Part shown: positions 1 to 8,503 of the stretch, piece by piece
How positions within the stretch are numbered: the stretch's first letter is position 1
How the letters are laid out: each line of letters begins with the position of its first letter
DNA from: Sphingomonas hankyongi
GTDB taxonomy: Bacteria > Pseudomonadota > Alphaproteobacteria > Sphingomonadales > Sphingomonadaceae
Assembly (NCBI RefSeq): GCF_023516575.1
Contig: NZ_JAMGBE010000002.1
Coordinates: 310,001 to 374,000 of the forward strand
Length of the DNA: 64,000 bases
Direction of reading: 5' to 3'
The notes under the pieces: generated by a model
Seen by the model: the letters and a program-made list of their open reading frames with translations, nothing else
What the model was told of the DNA's origin: nothing
Database searches by the model: none
Made by a program: the position numbers and the translations under genes

Positions 1-1
1 C

Positions 2-205
2 TTTGGCACGACGATGGTCGCCACCAACAACAGCGCCACGGGCTATATCTTCAACGCCGAATTGATGAGCGGCACCAAGGCGACGGCAGCACGGACCTGC
101 ACCCTCCCCGCTGGCAACAAGCCGATACTGGAGCAATGGGACCGCAAGGCGGACTCGGTCCGGATCAGCAATTTCCGCGCGGCAGGAAACGAAGGCCGCT
201 GCTAG
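2..205 (+). CDS. Hypothetical protein, C-terminal fragment
   Basis: The reading frame is open from the window edge and stops at TAG 203-205, so this is the tail of a gene that begins upstream. About 67 residues are visible. They are polar, include two cysteines (one the last residue), and match no family I recognise. The stop lies 13 bp before truB, so it is probably co-transcribed with the truB-rpsO-pnp group; in many alphaproteobacteria rbfA stands upstream of truB, but this tail does not look like RbfA. An ATG at 14 would give a 63-residue protein, but the frame continues 5' of it. Confidence 0.5.
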   Translation, partial: FGTTMVATNNSATGYIFNAELMSGTKATAARTCTLPAGNKPILEQWDRKADSVRISNFRAAGNEGRC

Positions 206-218
206 GGGGCTGATCAGC

Positions 219-1103
219 ATGCTCCACGGCTGGATCATCCTGGACAAGCCGATCGGTCTCGGCTCGACGACCGCGGTTTCCGCGGTGAAGCGCATCCTTC
301 GCCAGGCGGACGAGCCGAAGACGAAGGTCGGGCATGGAGGAACGCTCGACCCGCTGGCGAGCGGAGTCCTTCCGATCGCGTTGGGCGAAGCGACGAAGAT
401 CTGCGGCCGCATGCTCGACGCGACCAAGGAATATGACTTTACGATCCGGTTCGGCACGGAGACCGACACGCTCGATGCCGAAGGCAGCGTAGTGGCGATG
501 AGCGAAGCGCGCCCGGGCATCCCTGAAGTCGAGGCAGTGCTGCCGCGATTTATCGGTGAGATCGAGCAAGTCCCACCGACCTTCTCGGCCCTGAAGATCG
601 AAGGCAAGGCAGCCTATGCGAGGGCGCGTGCCGGTGAGCAGGTTGCACTGAAAGCTCGGACGGTAACAATTCGAACGCTGCGCCTTTCCAACGCGTCGAA
701 GGACGCCGTCACTCTCTCGGCCGACGTTTCCAAGGGCACATACATACGCAGCCTTGCGCGCGACATCGCGCATGCGCTTGGAACCGTCGGTCATGTTTCC
801 TATCTCAGACGCACGCGTGCGGGGCCGTTCACGCTCGAACAGGCCGTTTCGCTGGACTTTCTCGAAGAAACCGCTAAGGCCCGCGCACTCGATGGGGCGG
901 TCTTGCCGCTGGAAGCGGCGCTGGACGACATCCCGGCCCTCCCCGTCACCCCCGACCAGGCTCAGCTGCTCCGCCACGGACAGCGCTTGGCCGGGTTCCC
1001 CGTACAGCCGGGGCTTGGACTTGCAACGCTGGAGGGAACTCCCGTGGCACTGATCGAAGCTTCGGCCGACGGCCTCAAGGTCGTCCGGGGGTTCAACCTA
1101 TAG
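219..1103 (+). CDS. truB: tRNA pseudouridine(55) synthase TruB
   Basis: Isomerises U55 to pseudouridine in the T-arm of tRNAs in the cytoplasm. The 294-residue length is normal for the family. The catalytic block GGTLDPLASGVLPIALG lies near residues 40-56 with the active aspartate in the TLDP motif. The N-terminal LDKPIGLGST segment and the later KGTYIRSLARDIA block are also diagnostic. The C-terminus carries a short PUA-like tail ending GFNL. ATG 219 follows a G-rich ribosome-binding stretch. It lies just upstream of rpsO (18 bp), the usual order with pnp, so a shared transcript is likely. Confidence 0.96.
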   Translation: MLHGWIILDKPIGLGSTTAVSAVKRILRQADEPKTKVGHGGTLDPLASGVLPIALGEATKICGRMLDATKEYDFTIRFGTETDTLDAEGSVVAMSEARPGIPEVEAVLPRFIGEIEQVPPTFSALKIEGKAAYARARAGEQVALKARTVTIRTLRLSNASKDAVTLSADVSKGTYIRSLARDIAHALGTVGHVSYLRRTRAGPFTLEQAVSLDFLEETAKARALDGAVLPLEAALDDIPALPVTPDQAQLLRHGQRLAGFPVQPGLGLATLEGTPVALIEASADGLKVVRGFNL

Positions 1104-1121
1104 AGACAAAGGAGTGAAACG

Positions 1122-1391
1122 ATGTCGATTACTGCGGAGCGCAAGGAAGCGCTCATCAAGGAGCATGCGCGCGGGTCTGCGGATACCGGTTCTCCTGAGG
1201 TCCAGGTCGCAATTCTGACCGAGCGCATCACCAACCTTACCCAGCATTTCAAGACGCACGCGAAGGATAATCACTCGCGCCGCGGCCTTCTGATGCTGGT
1301 CAATCAGCGCCGCTCGCTGCTGGATTATCTCCGCCGCAAGGATGAGCAGCGCTACACCGACCTCATCGCGAAGCTCGGCCTTCGCAAGTGA
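1122..1391 (+). CDS. rpsO: 30S ribosomal protein S15
   Basis: Primary 16S rRNA-binding protein of the small subunit platform. The 89-residue length is exactly that of bacterial S15, and the blocks [19 protein letters not shown] and [20 protein letters not shown] are the hallmark rRNA-binding regions. AAAGGAG sits 8 bp before ATG 1122. A strong hairpin terminator follows 2 bp after the stop, so much of the upstream transcript should end here and pnp would be reached by read-through or its own promoter. Confidence 0.98.
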   Translation: MSITAERKEALIKEHARGSADTGSPEVQVAILTERITNLTQHFKTHAKDNHSRRGLLMLVNQRRSLLDYLRRKDEQRYTDLIAKLGLRK

Positions 1392-1393
1392 CG

Positions 1394-1419
1394 AAAAGCC
1401 GCCCGGCGGGCGGCTTTTT
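1394..1419 (+). terminator. Rho-independent terminator after rpsO
   Basis: An 11-bp perfect stem (1394-1404 with 1408-1418) with a GGC loop, GC-rich at its top and bounded by AAAA and TTTTT. It starts 2 bp after the rpsO stop. Confidence 0.9.
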
Positions 1420-1422
1420 GGC

Positions 1423-1554
1423 ATCCTGAATTCGTTTCAGGATCCAGTCTAGGCTCCTGCCTTCGCAGGAGCACAACAAGTGCAGTCCCGCAATTCGGCG
1501 GGGCGCAGTGGGGCTTATCAAGCGCCCCGACCGAGGCGAGCCGGACAGCTCGCC
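1423..1554 (+). promoter_or_regulatory. pnp leader with four consecutive hairpins
   Basis: Between the rpsO terminator and pnp lie four perfect inverted repeats in a row: 1423-1430/1436-1443 (8 bp, TTCGT loop), 1453-1460/1465-1472 (8 bp, CTTC loop), 1500-1506/1522-1528 (7 bp) and 1535-1541/1548-1554 (7 bp). In enterobacteria the pnp leader is a structured RNase III target used for autoregulation, and this arrangement would suit such a role. The first two hairpins also resemble the dispersed palindromic repeats often seen between sphingomonad genes, so part of the region may be a repeat element instead. Confidence 0.5.
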
Positions 1555-1599
1555 AGATGATGACCCGGCAGGCATCCGGCCGCCGGCGAAGGAAAGCAA

Positions 1600-3996
1600 A
1601 TGTTCGATACCAAGACTGTAGAAATCGAGTGGGGCGGAAAGACCCTCAAGCTCGAAACGGGCCGCGTTGCCCGCCAGGCCGATGGCGCGGTGCTCGCGAC
1701 CCTCGGCGAAACCGTCGTCCTCTGCGCAGTGACGGCCGCCAAGTCGGTCAAGCCGGGGCAGGACTTCTTCCCGCTGACCGTCCACTACCAGGAAAAGTTC
1801 TCGGCCGCCGGGCGCATCCCGGGCGGCTTCTTCAAGCGTGAGCGCGGCGCGACCGAAAAGGAAACGCTGACCAGCCGCCTCATCGACCGTCCGGTTCGCC
1901 CCCTCTTCCCCGAGGGTTTCTACAACGAGATCCTCGTGATCGCGCAGGTCCTCTCCTACGACGGCGAGAACGAGCCCGATGTGTTGGCGATGATCGCCGC
2001 GTCGGCTGCGCTGACGCTGTCGGGCGTCCCCTTCATGGGTCCCATCGGCGCCGCGCGCGTCGGCTTCGACACTGAGGGTCAGTACATCCTCAATCCGACC
2101 CAGACGCAGGTCAGCGAAGGCCGCCTCGACCTCGTCGTCGCCGGCACCCGCGACGCTGTGATGATGGTCGAATCCGAGGCCAAGGAGCTCTCCGAAGAGG
2201 AGATGCTCGGCGCGGTGATGTTCGCGCACAAGTCGATGCAGGATGTCATCGGTGCGATCATCAAGCTTGCAGAGCAGGCCGCGAAGGATCCGTGGGAGCT
2301 CGCCGCCTCCGCCGACAAGGCGTCGATCAAGGGCAAGCTCAAGGACCTGATCGGCAAGGACATCGAGGCTGCCTACAAGCTCACGAGCAAGTCGGAGCGC
2401 TCAAGTGCCCTCAATGCCGCTCGCGAGAAGGCATCCGAAGCCTTCGCCGAAAGCGAGCCGCAGGAGCAACTGGTCGCTTCCAAGCTCGTGAAGAGCCTCG
2501 AGGCCGACATCGTCCGCGGTGCGATCCTGAAGGAAGGCCGCCGTATCGACGGACGCGACACCAAGACGGTGCGCCCGATCGAAGCGATCGTGGGCTTCCT
2601 CCCGCGCACGCACGGCTCCGCCCTGTTCACGCGCGGCGAGACGCAGGCGATCTGCACCACCACGCTGGGCACCAAGGAAGCCGAGCAGATGATCGATGGC
2701 CTGGAGGGCCTCTCCTACCAGCGCTTCATGCTGCACTATAACTTCCCGCCCTATTCGGTCGGCGAAGTCGGCCGCTTCGGCGCCCCCGGGCGCCGCGAGG
2801 TCGGTCACGGCAAGCTCGCCTGGCGCGCTCTTCGCCCGATGCTGCCGAGTGCGGAGGATTTCCCGTACACGATCCGCGTTCTGTCAGACATCACCGAGTC
2901 CAACGGCTCGTCGTCGATGGCGACGGTCTGCGGCGGATCGCTCTCGATGATGGATGCGGGTGTTCCGCTGAAGCGACCGGTCTCCGGTATCGCCATGGGC
3001 CTGATCCTCGAAGGCAAGGACTTCGCGGTGATCAGCGACATCCTCGGCGACGAGGATCACCTCGGCGACATGGACTTCAAGGTTGCCGGCACGTCCGAGG
3101 GCATCACCTCCCTGCAGATGGACATCAAGATCGCCGGAATCACCGAGGAGATCATGCGCACCGCCCTCGCACAGGCGAAGGAAGGCCGCGCCCACATCCT
3201 CGGCGAAATGGCCAGGGCGCTCGACCACACGCGTGAAGAGCTCAGCGCGCATGCGCCGCGCATCGAGACGATGCAGATCCCGAAGGACAAGATCCGCGAC
3301 GTCATCGGCACGGGCGGAAAGGTGATCCGCGAGATCGTCGCCGAAACCGGCGCCAAGGTCGACATCGACGACGACGGCACGATCAAGATCGCGTCCTCGG
3401 ACCTGTCGCAGATCGAGGCCGCCCGCAACTGGATCAAGGGCATCGTCGCCGAGCCGGAGCCCGGCACCATCTACACCGGCAAGGTGGCGAGCATCGTCGA
3501 TTTCGGCGCGTTCGTGACCTTCATGCCCGGCAAGGACGGGCTGGTCCACGTGTCCGAGATCAAGAACGAGCGGGTCGAGAATGTCCGCGACGTCCTGAGC
3601 GAAGGCCAGGAGGTCAAGGTCAAGCTGCTCGAGGTCGACCAGCGCGGCAAGGTCCGCCTGTCGATGCGTCTCGTCGACCAGGAGACCGGCGAAGAGCTCG
3701 AAGACACCCGCCCCCCGCGCGAACCCCGTGAGGGTGGCGACCGCGGACCCCGCGGTGACCGCGGCGACCGTGGCCGTCATGGGCGTGGCGATCGCGACCG
3801 TGGACCGCGGCGTGACCGCGGCGACCGTGGCCCCAGGGGCGAAGGACGCGGCGATCGCGACGACCGTGGCCCCAGGGGCGAAGGACGTGGAGACCGCGGA
3901 CCACGCCGGGACCGTGAAGGCGGCGAAGGCGGCGGGCGCGAACAGCGCGAGCCGGAATTCTCACCGGCGTTCCTGACGGGCGAAGGGGAAGACTAA
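1600..3996 (+). CDS. pnp: Polyribonucleotide nucleotidyltransferase (PNPase)
   Basis: 3'-5' phosphorolytic exoribonuclease, a trimeric core component of RNA decay. The order is RNase PH domain 1, helical linker, RNase PH domain 2, KH domain ([20 protein letters not shown] near residue 560) and S1 domain ([18 protein letters not shown] near residue 625). The [18 protein letters not shown] and [18 protein letters not shown] active-site blocks are present. The last ~95 residues form an Arg/Gly/Asp-rich disordered tail coded by a tandem-repetitive DNA stretch. At 798 residues it is longer than the ~710 typical of E. coli, and the tail explains the excess. ATG 1600 follows GAAGGAAAGC. A terminator follows the gene. 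Confidence 0.97.
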   Translation: MFDTKTVEIEWGGKTLKLETGRVARQADGAVLATLGETVVLCAVTAAKSVKPGQDFFPLTVHYQEKFSAAGRIPGGFFKRERGATEKETLTSRLIDRPVRPLFPEGFYNEILVIAQVLSYDGENEPDVLAMIAASAALTLSGVPFMGPIGAARVGFDTEGQYILNPTQTQVSEGRLDLVVAGTRDAVMMVESEAKELSEEEMLGAVMFAHKSMQDVIGAIIKLAEQAAKDPWELAASADKASIKGKLKDLIGKDIEAAYKLTSKSERSSALNAAREKASEAFAESEPQEQLVASKLVKSLEADIVRGAILKEGRRIDGRDTKTVRPIEAIVGFLPRTHGSALFTRGETQAICTTTLGTKEAEQMIDGLEGLSYQRFMLHYNFPPYSVGEVGRFGAPGRREVGHGKLAWRALRPMLPSAEDFPYTIRVLSDITESNGSSSMATVCGGSLSMMDAGVPLKRPVSGIAMGLILEGKDFAVISDILGDEDHLGDMDFKVAGTSEGITSLQMDIKIAGITEEIMRTALAQAKEGRAHILGEMARALDHTREELSAHAPRIETMQIPKDKIRDVIGTGGKVIREIVAETGAKVDIDDDGTIKIASSDLSQIEAARNWIKGIVAEPEPGTIYTGKVASIVDFGAFVTFMPGKDGLVHVSEIKNERVENVRDVLSEGQEVKVKLLEVDQRGKVRLSMRLVDQETGEELEDTRPPREPREGGDRGPRGDRGDRGRHGRGDRDRGPRRDRGDRGPRGEGRGDRDDRGPRGEGRGDRGPRRDREGGEGGGREQREPEFSPAFLTGEGED
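3822..3887 (+). repeat. Tandem 39-bp repeat coding the PNPase RG-rich tail
   Basis: A 27-bp stretch at 3822-3848 recurs exactly at 3861-3887, a 39-bp (13-residue) period. It encodes [12 protein letters not shown]-type units and lies inside a longer degenerate region (about 3730-3920) rich in GACCGTGG and GACCGCGG words. The unit number could vary between strains by slippage. Confidence 0.8.
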
Positions 3997-4026
3997 GCTT
4001 TCCGCCCAGAGGCGACTGTAACATTA

Positions 4027-4054
4027 GGCCCCGCGAGCAATCGCGGGGCCTTTT
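4027..4054 (+). terminator. Rho-independent terminator after pnp
   Basis: A perfect 10-bp GC-rich stem (4027-4036 with 4041-4050) closed by a GCAA tetraloop and followed by TTTTCTTT. It starts 30 bp after the pnp stop. Confidence 0.93.
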
Positions 4055-4173
4055 CTTTGCCTGCTCATCCCCCCGACCCGCAGCGGCAGCTACGAACATG
4101 GGCTGACTCAGAGGTCTTTTTCGCCAGCCAAATCAACGCTATCGTCGTCCCGCATATCTCGGGGCAATATATT

Positions 4174-5178
4174 ATGCGTGTTTTCGCGACGGCGATCGCC
4201 TGTTGTCTTGCATTGTCATCAACGACCCCCGCCGTTGCGGGCGGGTCGAAGGTCTCATCTCCACTTCAGCTGGCCAAAGAGGCTGAAAAGCTGAAGGCTG
4301 GCGAGTGGGTGTGGGCGGCGAACATCGCCCCGCAAGGACCGATCCTGGTCTATGTCGATCTCGGCCGGCAGCGCGCGACCGTTTATCGTAACGGCGTTCG
4401 CATCGGTGTTACAACCATATCCTCCGGCAAGGACGGTTTTGAAACGCCGACCGGCGTGTTCACGATCCTGGAGAAGGACGAAGACCACCGCTCGCGCACC
4501 TACGACGACGCGTCGATGCCCTACACACTTCGGCTGACCTGGAAGGGCGTCGCAATGCATGCGGGCAACCTGCCCGGTTTCCCCGCCAGCCACGGCTGCG
4601 TGCGCCTTCCGATGGAATTCGCAAAATTGCTGTTCGCCAACATGCCGATGGGCGGCACGGTCGTGATCGCCGGCGGCCACGAAGATCCCGTCAAGCGGCC
4701 GCCGGCGGGCGTGCTGGCGCCCGTACTCGCTGGCGTCACGCCTGCGCCAGCGGCGCTTTTGACCGAGGCTGGCGAGTTCACGTGGAATCCCGATGCCGCG
4801 CCGTCGGGCCCCGTCTCCATCATCATCTCCACCGGCGATCAGCAGGTGGTCGTGCTTCGTAACGGGGTCGAGATCGGCCGCGCCCATGCGCAGGTCCAGC
4901 AATCATCGACTCAGGCGCAGGTCATGACCCTATCGGGCGGGAAGCGGCCGGAATGGATCCAGGTCGGCGTTTCCGACCTGACCGGAGAGCCCGCCGAGAT
5001 CATCAGCACCGAGCGTGTCGACGACATGCATTTGCCCGTAGAATTCGTGAAAGGGATGCGCTCCGTAATGTTGCCCGGCACAACGGTGCTGGTCACGCAG
5101 GCCAGCGTGAACAAGAGCTCGACGGGAGTTGAGGCGACCGTCCTCGAAGCGGAACAGGGCGGTGCGAAAACGGACTGA
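4174..5178 (+). CDS. Secreted L,D-transpeptidase (YkuD domain)
   Basis: Periplasmic cross-linking or anchoring enzyme acting on peptidoglycan tetrapeptides. From ATG 4174 it is 334 residues and opens with a signal peptide (ATAIACCLALSSTTPAVAG). The YkuD core has the first catalytic His near residue 129 (MHAGNLPG) and the SHGCVRLP motif with the nucleophile Cys at about 142. A second region after residue 200 repeats a PVSIIISTGDQQVVVLRNG strand pattern like the start of the YkuD domain but lacks an SHGC motif. An upstream in-frame ATG at 4057 lies in the pnp terminator loop region and would bury the signal peptide, so I prefer 4174. It converges on the DUF885 gene with a 3-bp gap. Confidence 0.88.
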   Translation: MRVFATAIACCLALSSTTPAVAGGSKVSSPLQLAKEAEKLKAGEWVWAANIAPQGPILVYVDLGRQRATVYRNGVRIGVTTISSGKDGFETPTGVFTILEKDEDHRSRTYDDASMPYTLRLTWKGVAMHAGNLPGFPASHGCVRLPMEFAKLLFANMPMGGTVVIAGGHEDPVKRPPAGVLAPVLAGVTPAPAALLTEAGEFTWNPDAAPSGPVSIIISTGDQQVVVLRNGVEIGRAHAQVQQSSTQAQVMTLSGGKRPEWIQVGVSDLTGEPAEIISTERVDDMHLPVEFVKGMRSVMLPGTTVLVTQASVNKSSTGVEATVLEAEQGGAKTD

Positions 5179-5181
5179 CGG

Positions 5182-6966
5182 CTAGGGGGCTGGCTTCGCC
5201 GCTATCTTACCCGCCTTCTGCTCGGCGATGTAGCGCCGCATCTCTTGCTCAAGCACCGGGAGCGGCACGGCTCCCATGGCAAGGATTGCGTCGTGGAAGC
5301 TGCGCTGGTCGAACTTCTCGCCGAGCTGCGCCTCGGCTTCGGACCGCAGCCGACGGATCGTCATCTCGCCAAGCTTGTAGGCGAGCGCCTGGCCCGGCCA
5401 GCTTATGTAGCGATCGACCTCGATCTCGACGTCATGCTGCGACAGCGCTGTATGGTCGGTGAGATAGGCAATCGCCTTGTCGCGGCTCCAGCCGTAGCGG
5501 TGGATGCCGGTATCGATTACGAGCCGCGCAGCGCGCCACATCTCGAAGCTGAGCGCCCCGAAGCGCTCATAGGGCGTGCGGTAGATCCCCATCTGATAGC
5601 CGAGCCATTCCGAATAGAGGCCCCAGCCCTCGCCGTAGCCCGAGAAATAGATGTTGCGCCGGAATGAGGGCAGCGCCTTGCGCTCCTCGGACAGCGCCGC
5701 CTGGAAGCTATGGCCAGGCGCGCATTCGTGCAGGGTAAGGGCCGGAATTTGATAGAGCGGCCGCGTTGGCAGATTGTATGTGTTCATCTGGCAGCTCTCG
5801 AGGCCGCCACGGCCGGATGTGTAGAAGGGCGCAAGCGCATCAGGCACGGGGATGATCGTGAACCGGCGACGGGGCAGCAGCCCGAACGTCTCCCCAAGCT
5901 TCCCGTCGACGCGCTTCGCAACATAGGAGGAGACGCCCAGAAGCTCGTCCGGCGTCTTCGCGTAAAATTGCGGGTCGGTCCGCAGGAACTTCAGGAACTC
6001 CTCGAAGGTGCCTTTGAAACCGGCGTCCGCCATCGTCTGGCGCATCGCGGCCTCGATGCGCGTTACCTCCTTCAAGCCTAGCTGGTGGATTTCTTCCGGT
6101 GGCAGGTCGACGGTCGTGAACTTGCGGATCTGCGCGCGATAATAGGCATGTCCGTTGGGCAAATCGTGCGCGGAGATCGTCGGTCGCGCGCCGCGGAGAT
6201 AATCGTTGCGATAAAAGTTCAGGAGCTCGTTGTAAGCCGGCACCACGGTTCCCGTGATGACCTGCCGCGCCTGCTGGCGCAGTGCAGCCTTTTCCGCTTC
6301 CGGAATCTGGCCGGGCATATCCTTGAACGCGCCGTAGAACGGATTCTTCTCGACATCCTGCTCAGTGAAGGAAGCGATCGAAGCGTCGCGGCCTTCGAGC
6401 GTTGCGCGAGGCACCGTGAAGCCGCGCTTAAGGCCGGCGCGCATGTTGACGATCTGCTCGCGGAAATAGCGAGGAATGTCCGCCATCCGGGCGAGGTAGC
6501 GGCGATACTCCTCGGCGCTCTGAAGTCGGTCCCGCTCGTTCAGATAGGTCCAGAACGAGCTGTCGCTGTTGAAGGGCATTTCGTAATCGCGGAACTCGAG
6601 ATCAGCGATGTCCGCCTCGATGATCGTGCGAAGCACCGACTGGTTGACGCGTTCGTCCGCCGACAATTGCGCGGAGGGAATGGCGCTCAACTGCGACAAT
6701 AATCGGCGTTCGTATTGCAGCCGCCGCTGCTGCGCGGCCACATCGACATGGGCCAGATAATCTGTCGGCTTGGTCTCGCCGTTCGCGTCCTCGAAATAGC
6801 CATATTCCTTGGCGACCCAGGCGGAATAGCCCGTGTAGAGCTGCTGTAGCTGCCGGTCGGCGGCGCTGGCCACAGCCACCGTCGGCGAAGCGGTCTGGGC
6901 CGCCGCGGGTGCGACTGCGACGGTGGAAAGACAGGCGGCGATCAGGACGCGAGAAAGCTTGCTCAT
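5182..6966 (-). CDS. DUF885 family secreted peptidase-like protein
   Basis: A 594-residue protein with an N-terminal signal peptide ending near PAAAQ. It belongs to DUF885, a family predicted to be metallopeptidases: the motif LTLHECAPGHSFQ has the HExxPGH metal-binding pattern, and GYGEGWGLYSEWLG downstream holds the distal glutamate. Substrate is unknown; periplasmic peptide degradation is the usual inference. It is one of three DUF885 proteins here (with 27158-28975 and 29053-30828) but sits apart from the tandem pair and diverges in sequence (HECAPGH rather than HEGVPGH). Confidence 0.86.
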   Translation of the reverse strand: MSKLSRVLIAACLSTVAVAPAAAQTASPTVAVASAADRQLQQLYTGYSAWVAKEYGYFEDANGETKPTDYLAHVDVAAQQRRLQYERRLLSQLSAIPSAQLSADERVNQSVLRTIIEADIADLEFRDYEMPFNSDSSFWTYLNERDRLQSAEEYRRYLARMADIPRYFREQIVNMRAGLKRGFTVPRATLEGRDASIASFTEQDVEKNPFYGAFKDMPGQIPEAEKAALRQQARQVITGTVVPAYNELLNFYRNDYLRGARPTISAHDLPNGHAYYRAQIRKFTTVDLPPEEIHQLGLKEVTRIEAAMRQTMADAGFKGTFEEFLKFLRTDPQFYAKTPDELLGVSSYVAKRVDGKLGETFGLLPRRRFTIIPVPDALAPFYTSGRGGLESCQMNTYNLPTRPLYQIPALTLHECAPGHSFQAALSEERKALPSFRRNIYFSGYGEGWGLYSEWLGYQMGIYRTPYERFGALSFEMWRAARLVIDTGIHRYGWSRDKAIAYLTDHTALSQHDVEIEVDRYISWPGQALAYKLGEMTIRRLRSEAEAQLGEKFDQRSFHDAILAMGAVPLPVLEQEMRRYIAEQKAGKIAAKPAP

Positions 6967-7005
6967 CCGGTCAGCAGACCGGCACTCGCCAGACTCGTCA
7001 AGCGA

Positions 7006-7443
7006 TCATGTGGGACGAGCAGGCTTGAAGTGCGCGGGCATGCGTGCTTCCAGCCGGTTTCCGCATTCGGACCGCCCATATTCGATTTGCCTGGCCCACG
7101 CCCGAAGCAGCCTCAAACCAGCGCCGCCTCCGCGGCTTGGTATTGCTTGCTCCGTCTCTCCCGCCGAGGGATCGAACGGCTTTGCGGAATCCCTGAGAAC
7201 AAGGACGACGTCCCCGCCCTGAAGCGCGAGCTCCAAGATCACCTCGTCGTCGGGACCGAGGCCGCCATGTTCGTACAGGTTGGTGACGAGTTCCTCGACC
7301 ACAACGGCGAGCTTCGAGACATCGCTCTCTTCGATACGCCCTTGTTCGCCGAACTGGCGCGCCGCCAGCGTGGCATCGTGAATCGGGGTCTGCCCTGATA
7401 GACAAAGACGTAACGGAGCCGGAATTGATTCGCGCGTCCCCAC
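7006..7443 (-). CDS. RsbW-like ATP-binding anti-sigma/serine kinase
   Basis: HATPase_c_2-type protein like RsbW/SpoIIAB, which phosphorylates a STAS antagonist and sequesters a target protein. The N-box is VVEELVTNLYEHGG and the G-box region is GGGAGLRLLRAWA. I use GTG 7443 (145 residues); an ATG at 7488 is in frame but would overlap the first codon of the divergent FecR gene. It is oriented away from the rest of the signalling locus, whose STAS and PP2C genes lie 4-5 kb to the right. Partner assignment is inferred from proximity. Confidence 0.8.
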   Translation of the reverse strand: MGTRESIPAPLRLCLSGQTPIHDATLAARQFGEQGRIEESDVSKLAVVVEELVTNLYEHGGLGPDDEVILELALQGGDVVLVLRDSAKPFDPSAGETEQAIPSRGGGAGLRLLRAWARQIEYGRSECGNRLEARMPAHFKPARPT

Positions 7444-7487
7444 CCGCTGCCATATGGCATGGTCGGGGAACGGGTGGGAGACGCGCA

Positions 7488-7922
7488 ATGGTTCGCAGTT
7501 CGCTTTTCCTTATTTCACTGGCCGCGTTGATTTCATCGCCGGCCGCTGCCGAGATCGGCAGGATCAAATCCAGCGTAGGTTCGGCATCAATCGAGCGGGG
7601 ATCGAACCACATCCCAGCTGCTATCGGGCAAGAGCTGATGCCGGGCGATTGGCTGGTCACCGGCAAGGATGGGCGAATGAGCCTGACCTTCGTCGACAAC
7701 ACGCGCTTCGCGGTCGGCCCGAACAGCCGCATCGCGCTCAGCAAGTTCGAATATGACAAGACGAAGCAGAACGGCTCGTTCGTGACCAAGGTCGAGCGCG
7801 GATCGCTCGCCGTCGTGTCGGGGAGGATCGCAAAGTCCGGCCGCGACGCGATGCAAGTCAGCACGCCCGAATCCCTCCTGGGCGTTCGCGGCACGCGCTT
7901 CATCGTCGAGGTGCGGCCGTGA
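7488..7922 (+). CDS. Secreted FecR domain protein
   Basis: A 144-residue protein with a signal peptide (LFLISLAALISSPAAA) followed by one FecR domain (from IGRIKSSVGSASI to LLGVRGTRFIVEV). It lacks the transmembrane anchor and anti-sigma N-terminus of true FecR regulators, so it is probably a periplasmic sensor or scaffold. ATG 7488 is chosen over an upstream in-frame ATG at 7425 because the signal peptide starts there. The stop overlaps the start of the next gene (GTGA), implying translational coupling to the OmpA lipoprotein. Confidence 0.85.
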   Translation: MVRSSLFLISLAALISSPAAAEIGRIKSSVGSASIERGSNHIPAAIGQELMPGDWLVTGKDGRMSLTFVDNTRFAVGPNSRIALSKFEYDKTKQNGSFVTKVERGSLAVVSGRIAKSGRDAMQVSTPESLLGVRGTRFIVEVRP

Positions 7923-8503
7923 ACGGGCGCGTCGTCGCGCTGTTGGCGCTATTCGGGCTCGCCGCGTGCGCGCACTCGTCGATGGTCCTGTTGCCTGACG
8001 AGAACGGCGGCCACGGCCAGGTCGCCATCCTGAAACCTGACGGGACCGGCGAGACGCTCGTCAGCGAGGCGAACAGCCGCGCGACGCTCAGTGCAACGCC
8101 TGCCATCCATCCGTTGGGATCAAAGGGCCTGAAGCCGACGGAAGCGGCGCTGCTTGCATCGCTTCCCCCGCCGCCGAAGAGCTTCACGCTCTATTTCCTC
8201 GAGGGCACGACGGAGATGACCGAGAAATCGGCACCTTTGCTGGATGAGATCAAGGCAGAGATTGCGGGTCGTCCGGGCGCCGAGGTGCAAGTCACAGGCC
8301 ATACCGATACGGTCGGCAGCGACGCGGACAATGACGCGCTTTCCCAGAAGCGGGCAGAGGAGATCATGAGCTTGCTCGCGAGCAAGGGATTCGACCGCAC
8401 GATCATGAGCGCGGTCGGACGCGGGGAGCGCGAGCTGCAAGTCCCGACAGACGATAATGTCAGCAGCCCGGTGAACCGCCGCGTGGAGGTGATCGTCCGC
8501 TAA
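7919..8503 (+). CDS. OmpA-family lipoprotein
   Basis: A 194-residue protein starting with GTG that overlaps the FecR gene by 4 bp. The lipobox GLAAC at about residues 13-17 predicts an outer-membrane lipoprotein. The C-terminal half is an OmpA peptidoglycan-binding domain: FLEGTTEMT, then VQVTGHTDTVGSDADND, with the conserved LSQKRAEEI and NRRVEVIV segments. Together with FecR it makes a cell-wall-anchored periplasmic pair next to a CHASE2 receptor, so I infer a sensory role. It converges on the phosphatase gene; the stops overlap in CTAA. Confidence 0.86.
   Translation: MNGRVVALLALFGLAACAHSSMVLLPDENGGHGQVAILKPDGTGETLVSEANSRATLSATPAIHPLGSKGLKPTEAALLASLPPPPKSFTLYFLEGTTEMTEKSAPLLDEIKAEIAGRPGAEVQVTGHTDTVGSDADNDALSQKRAEEIMSLLASKGFDRTIMSAVGRGERELQVPTDDNVSSPVNRRVEVIVR

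Noticed and set aside
4057-4173. Upstream ATG for the L,D-transpeptidase
   Set aside because: Adds 39 non-homologous residues directly after the pnp terminator and hides a clear signal peptide at 4174.
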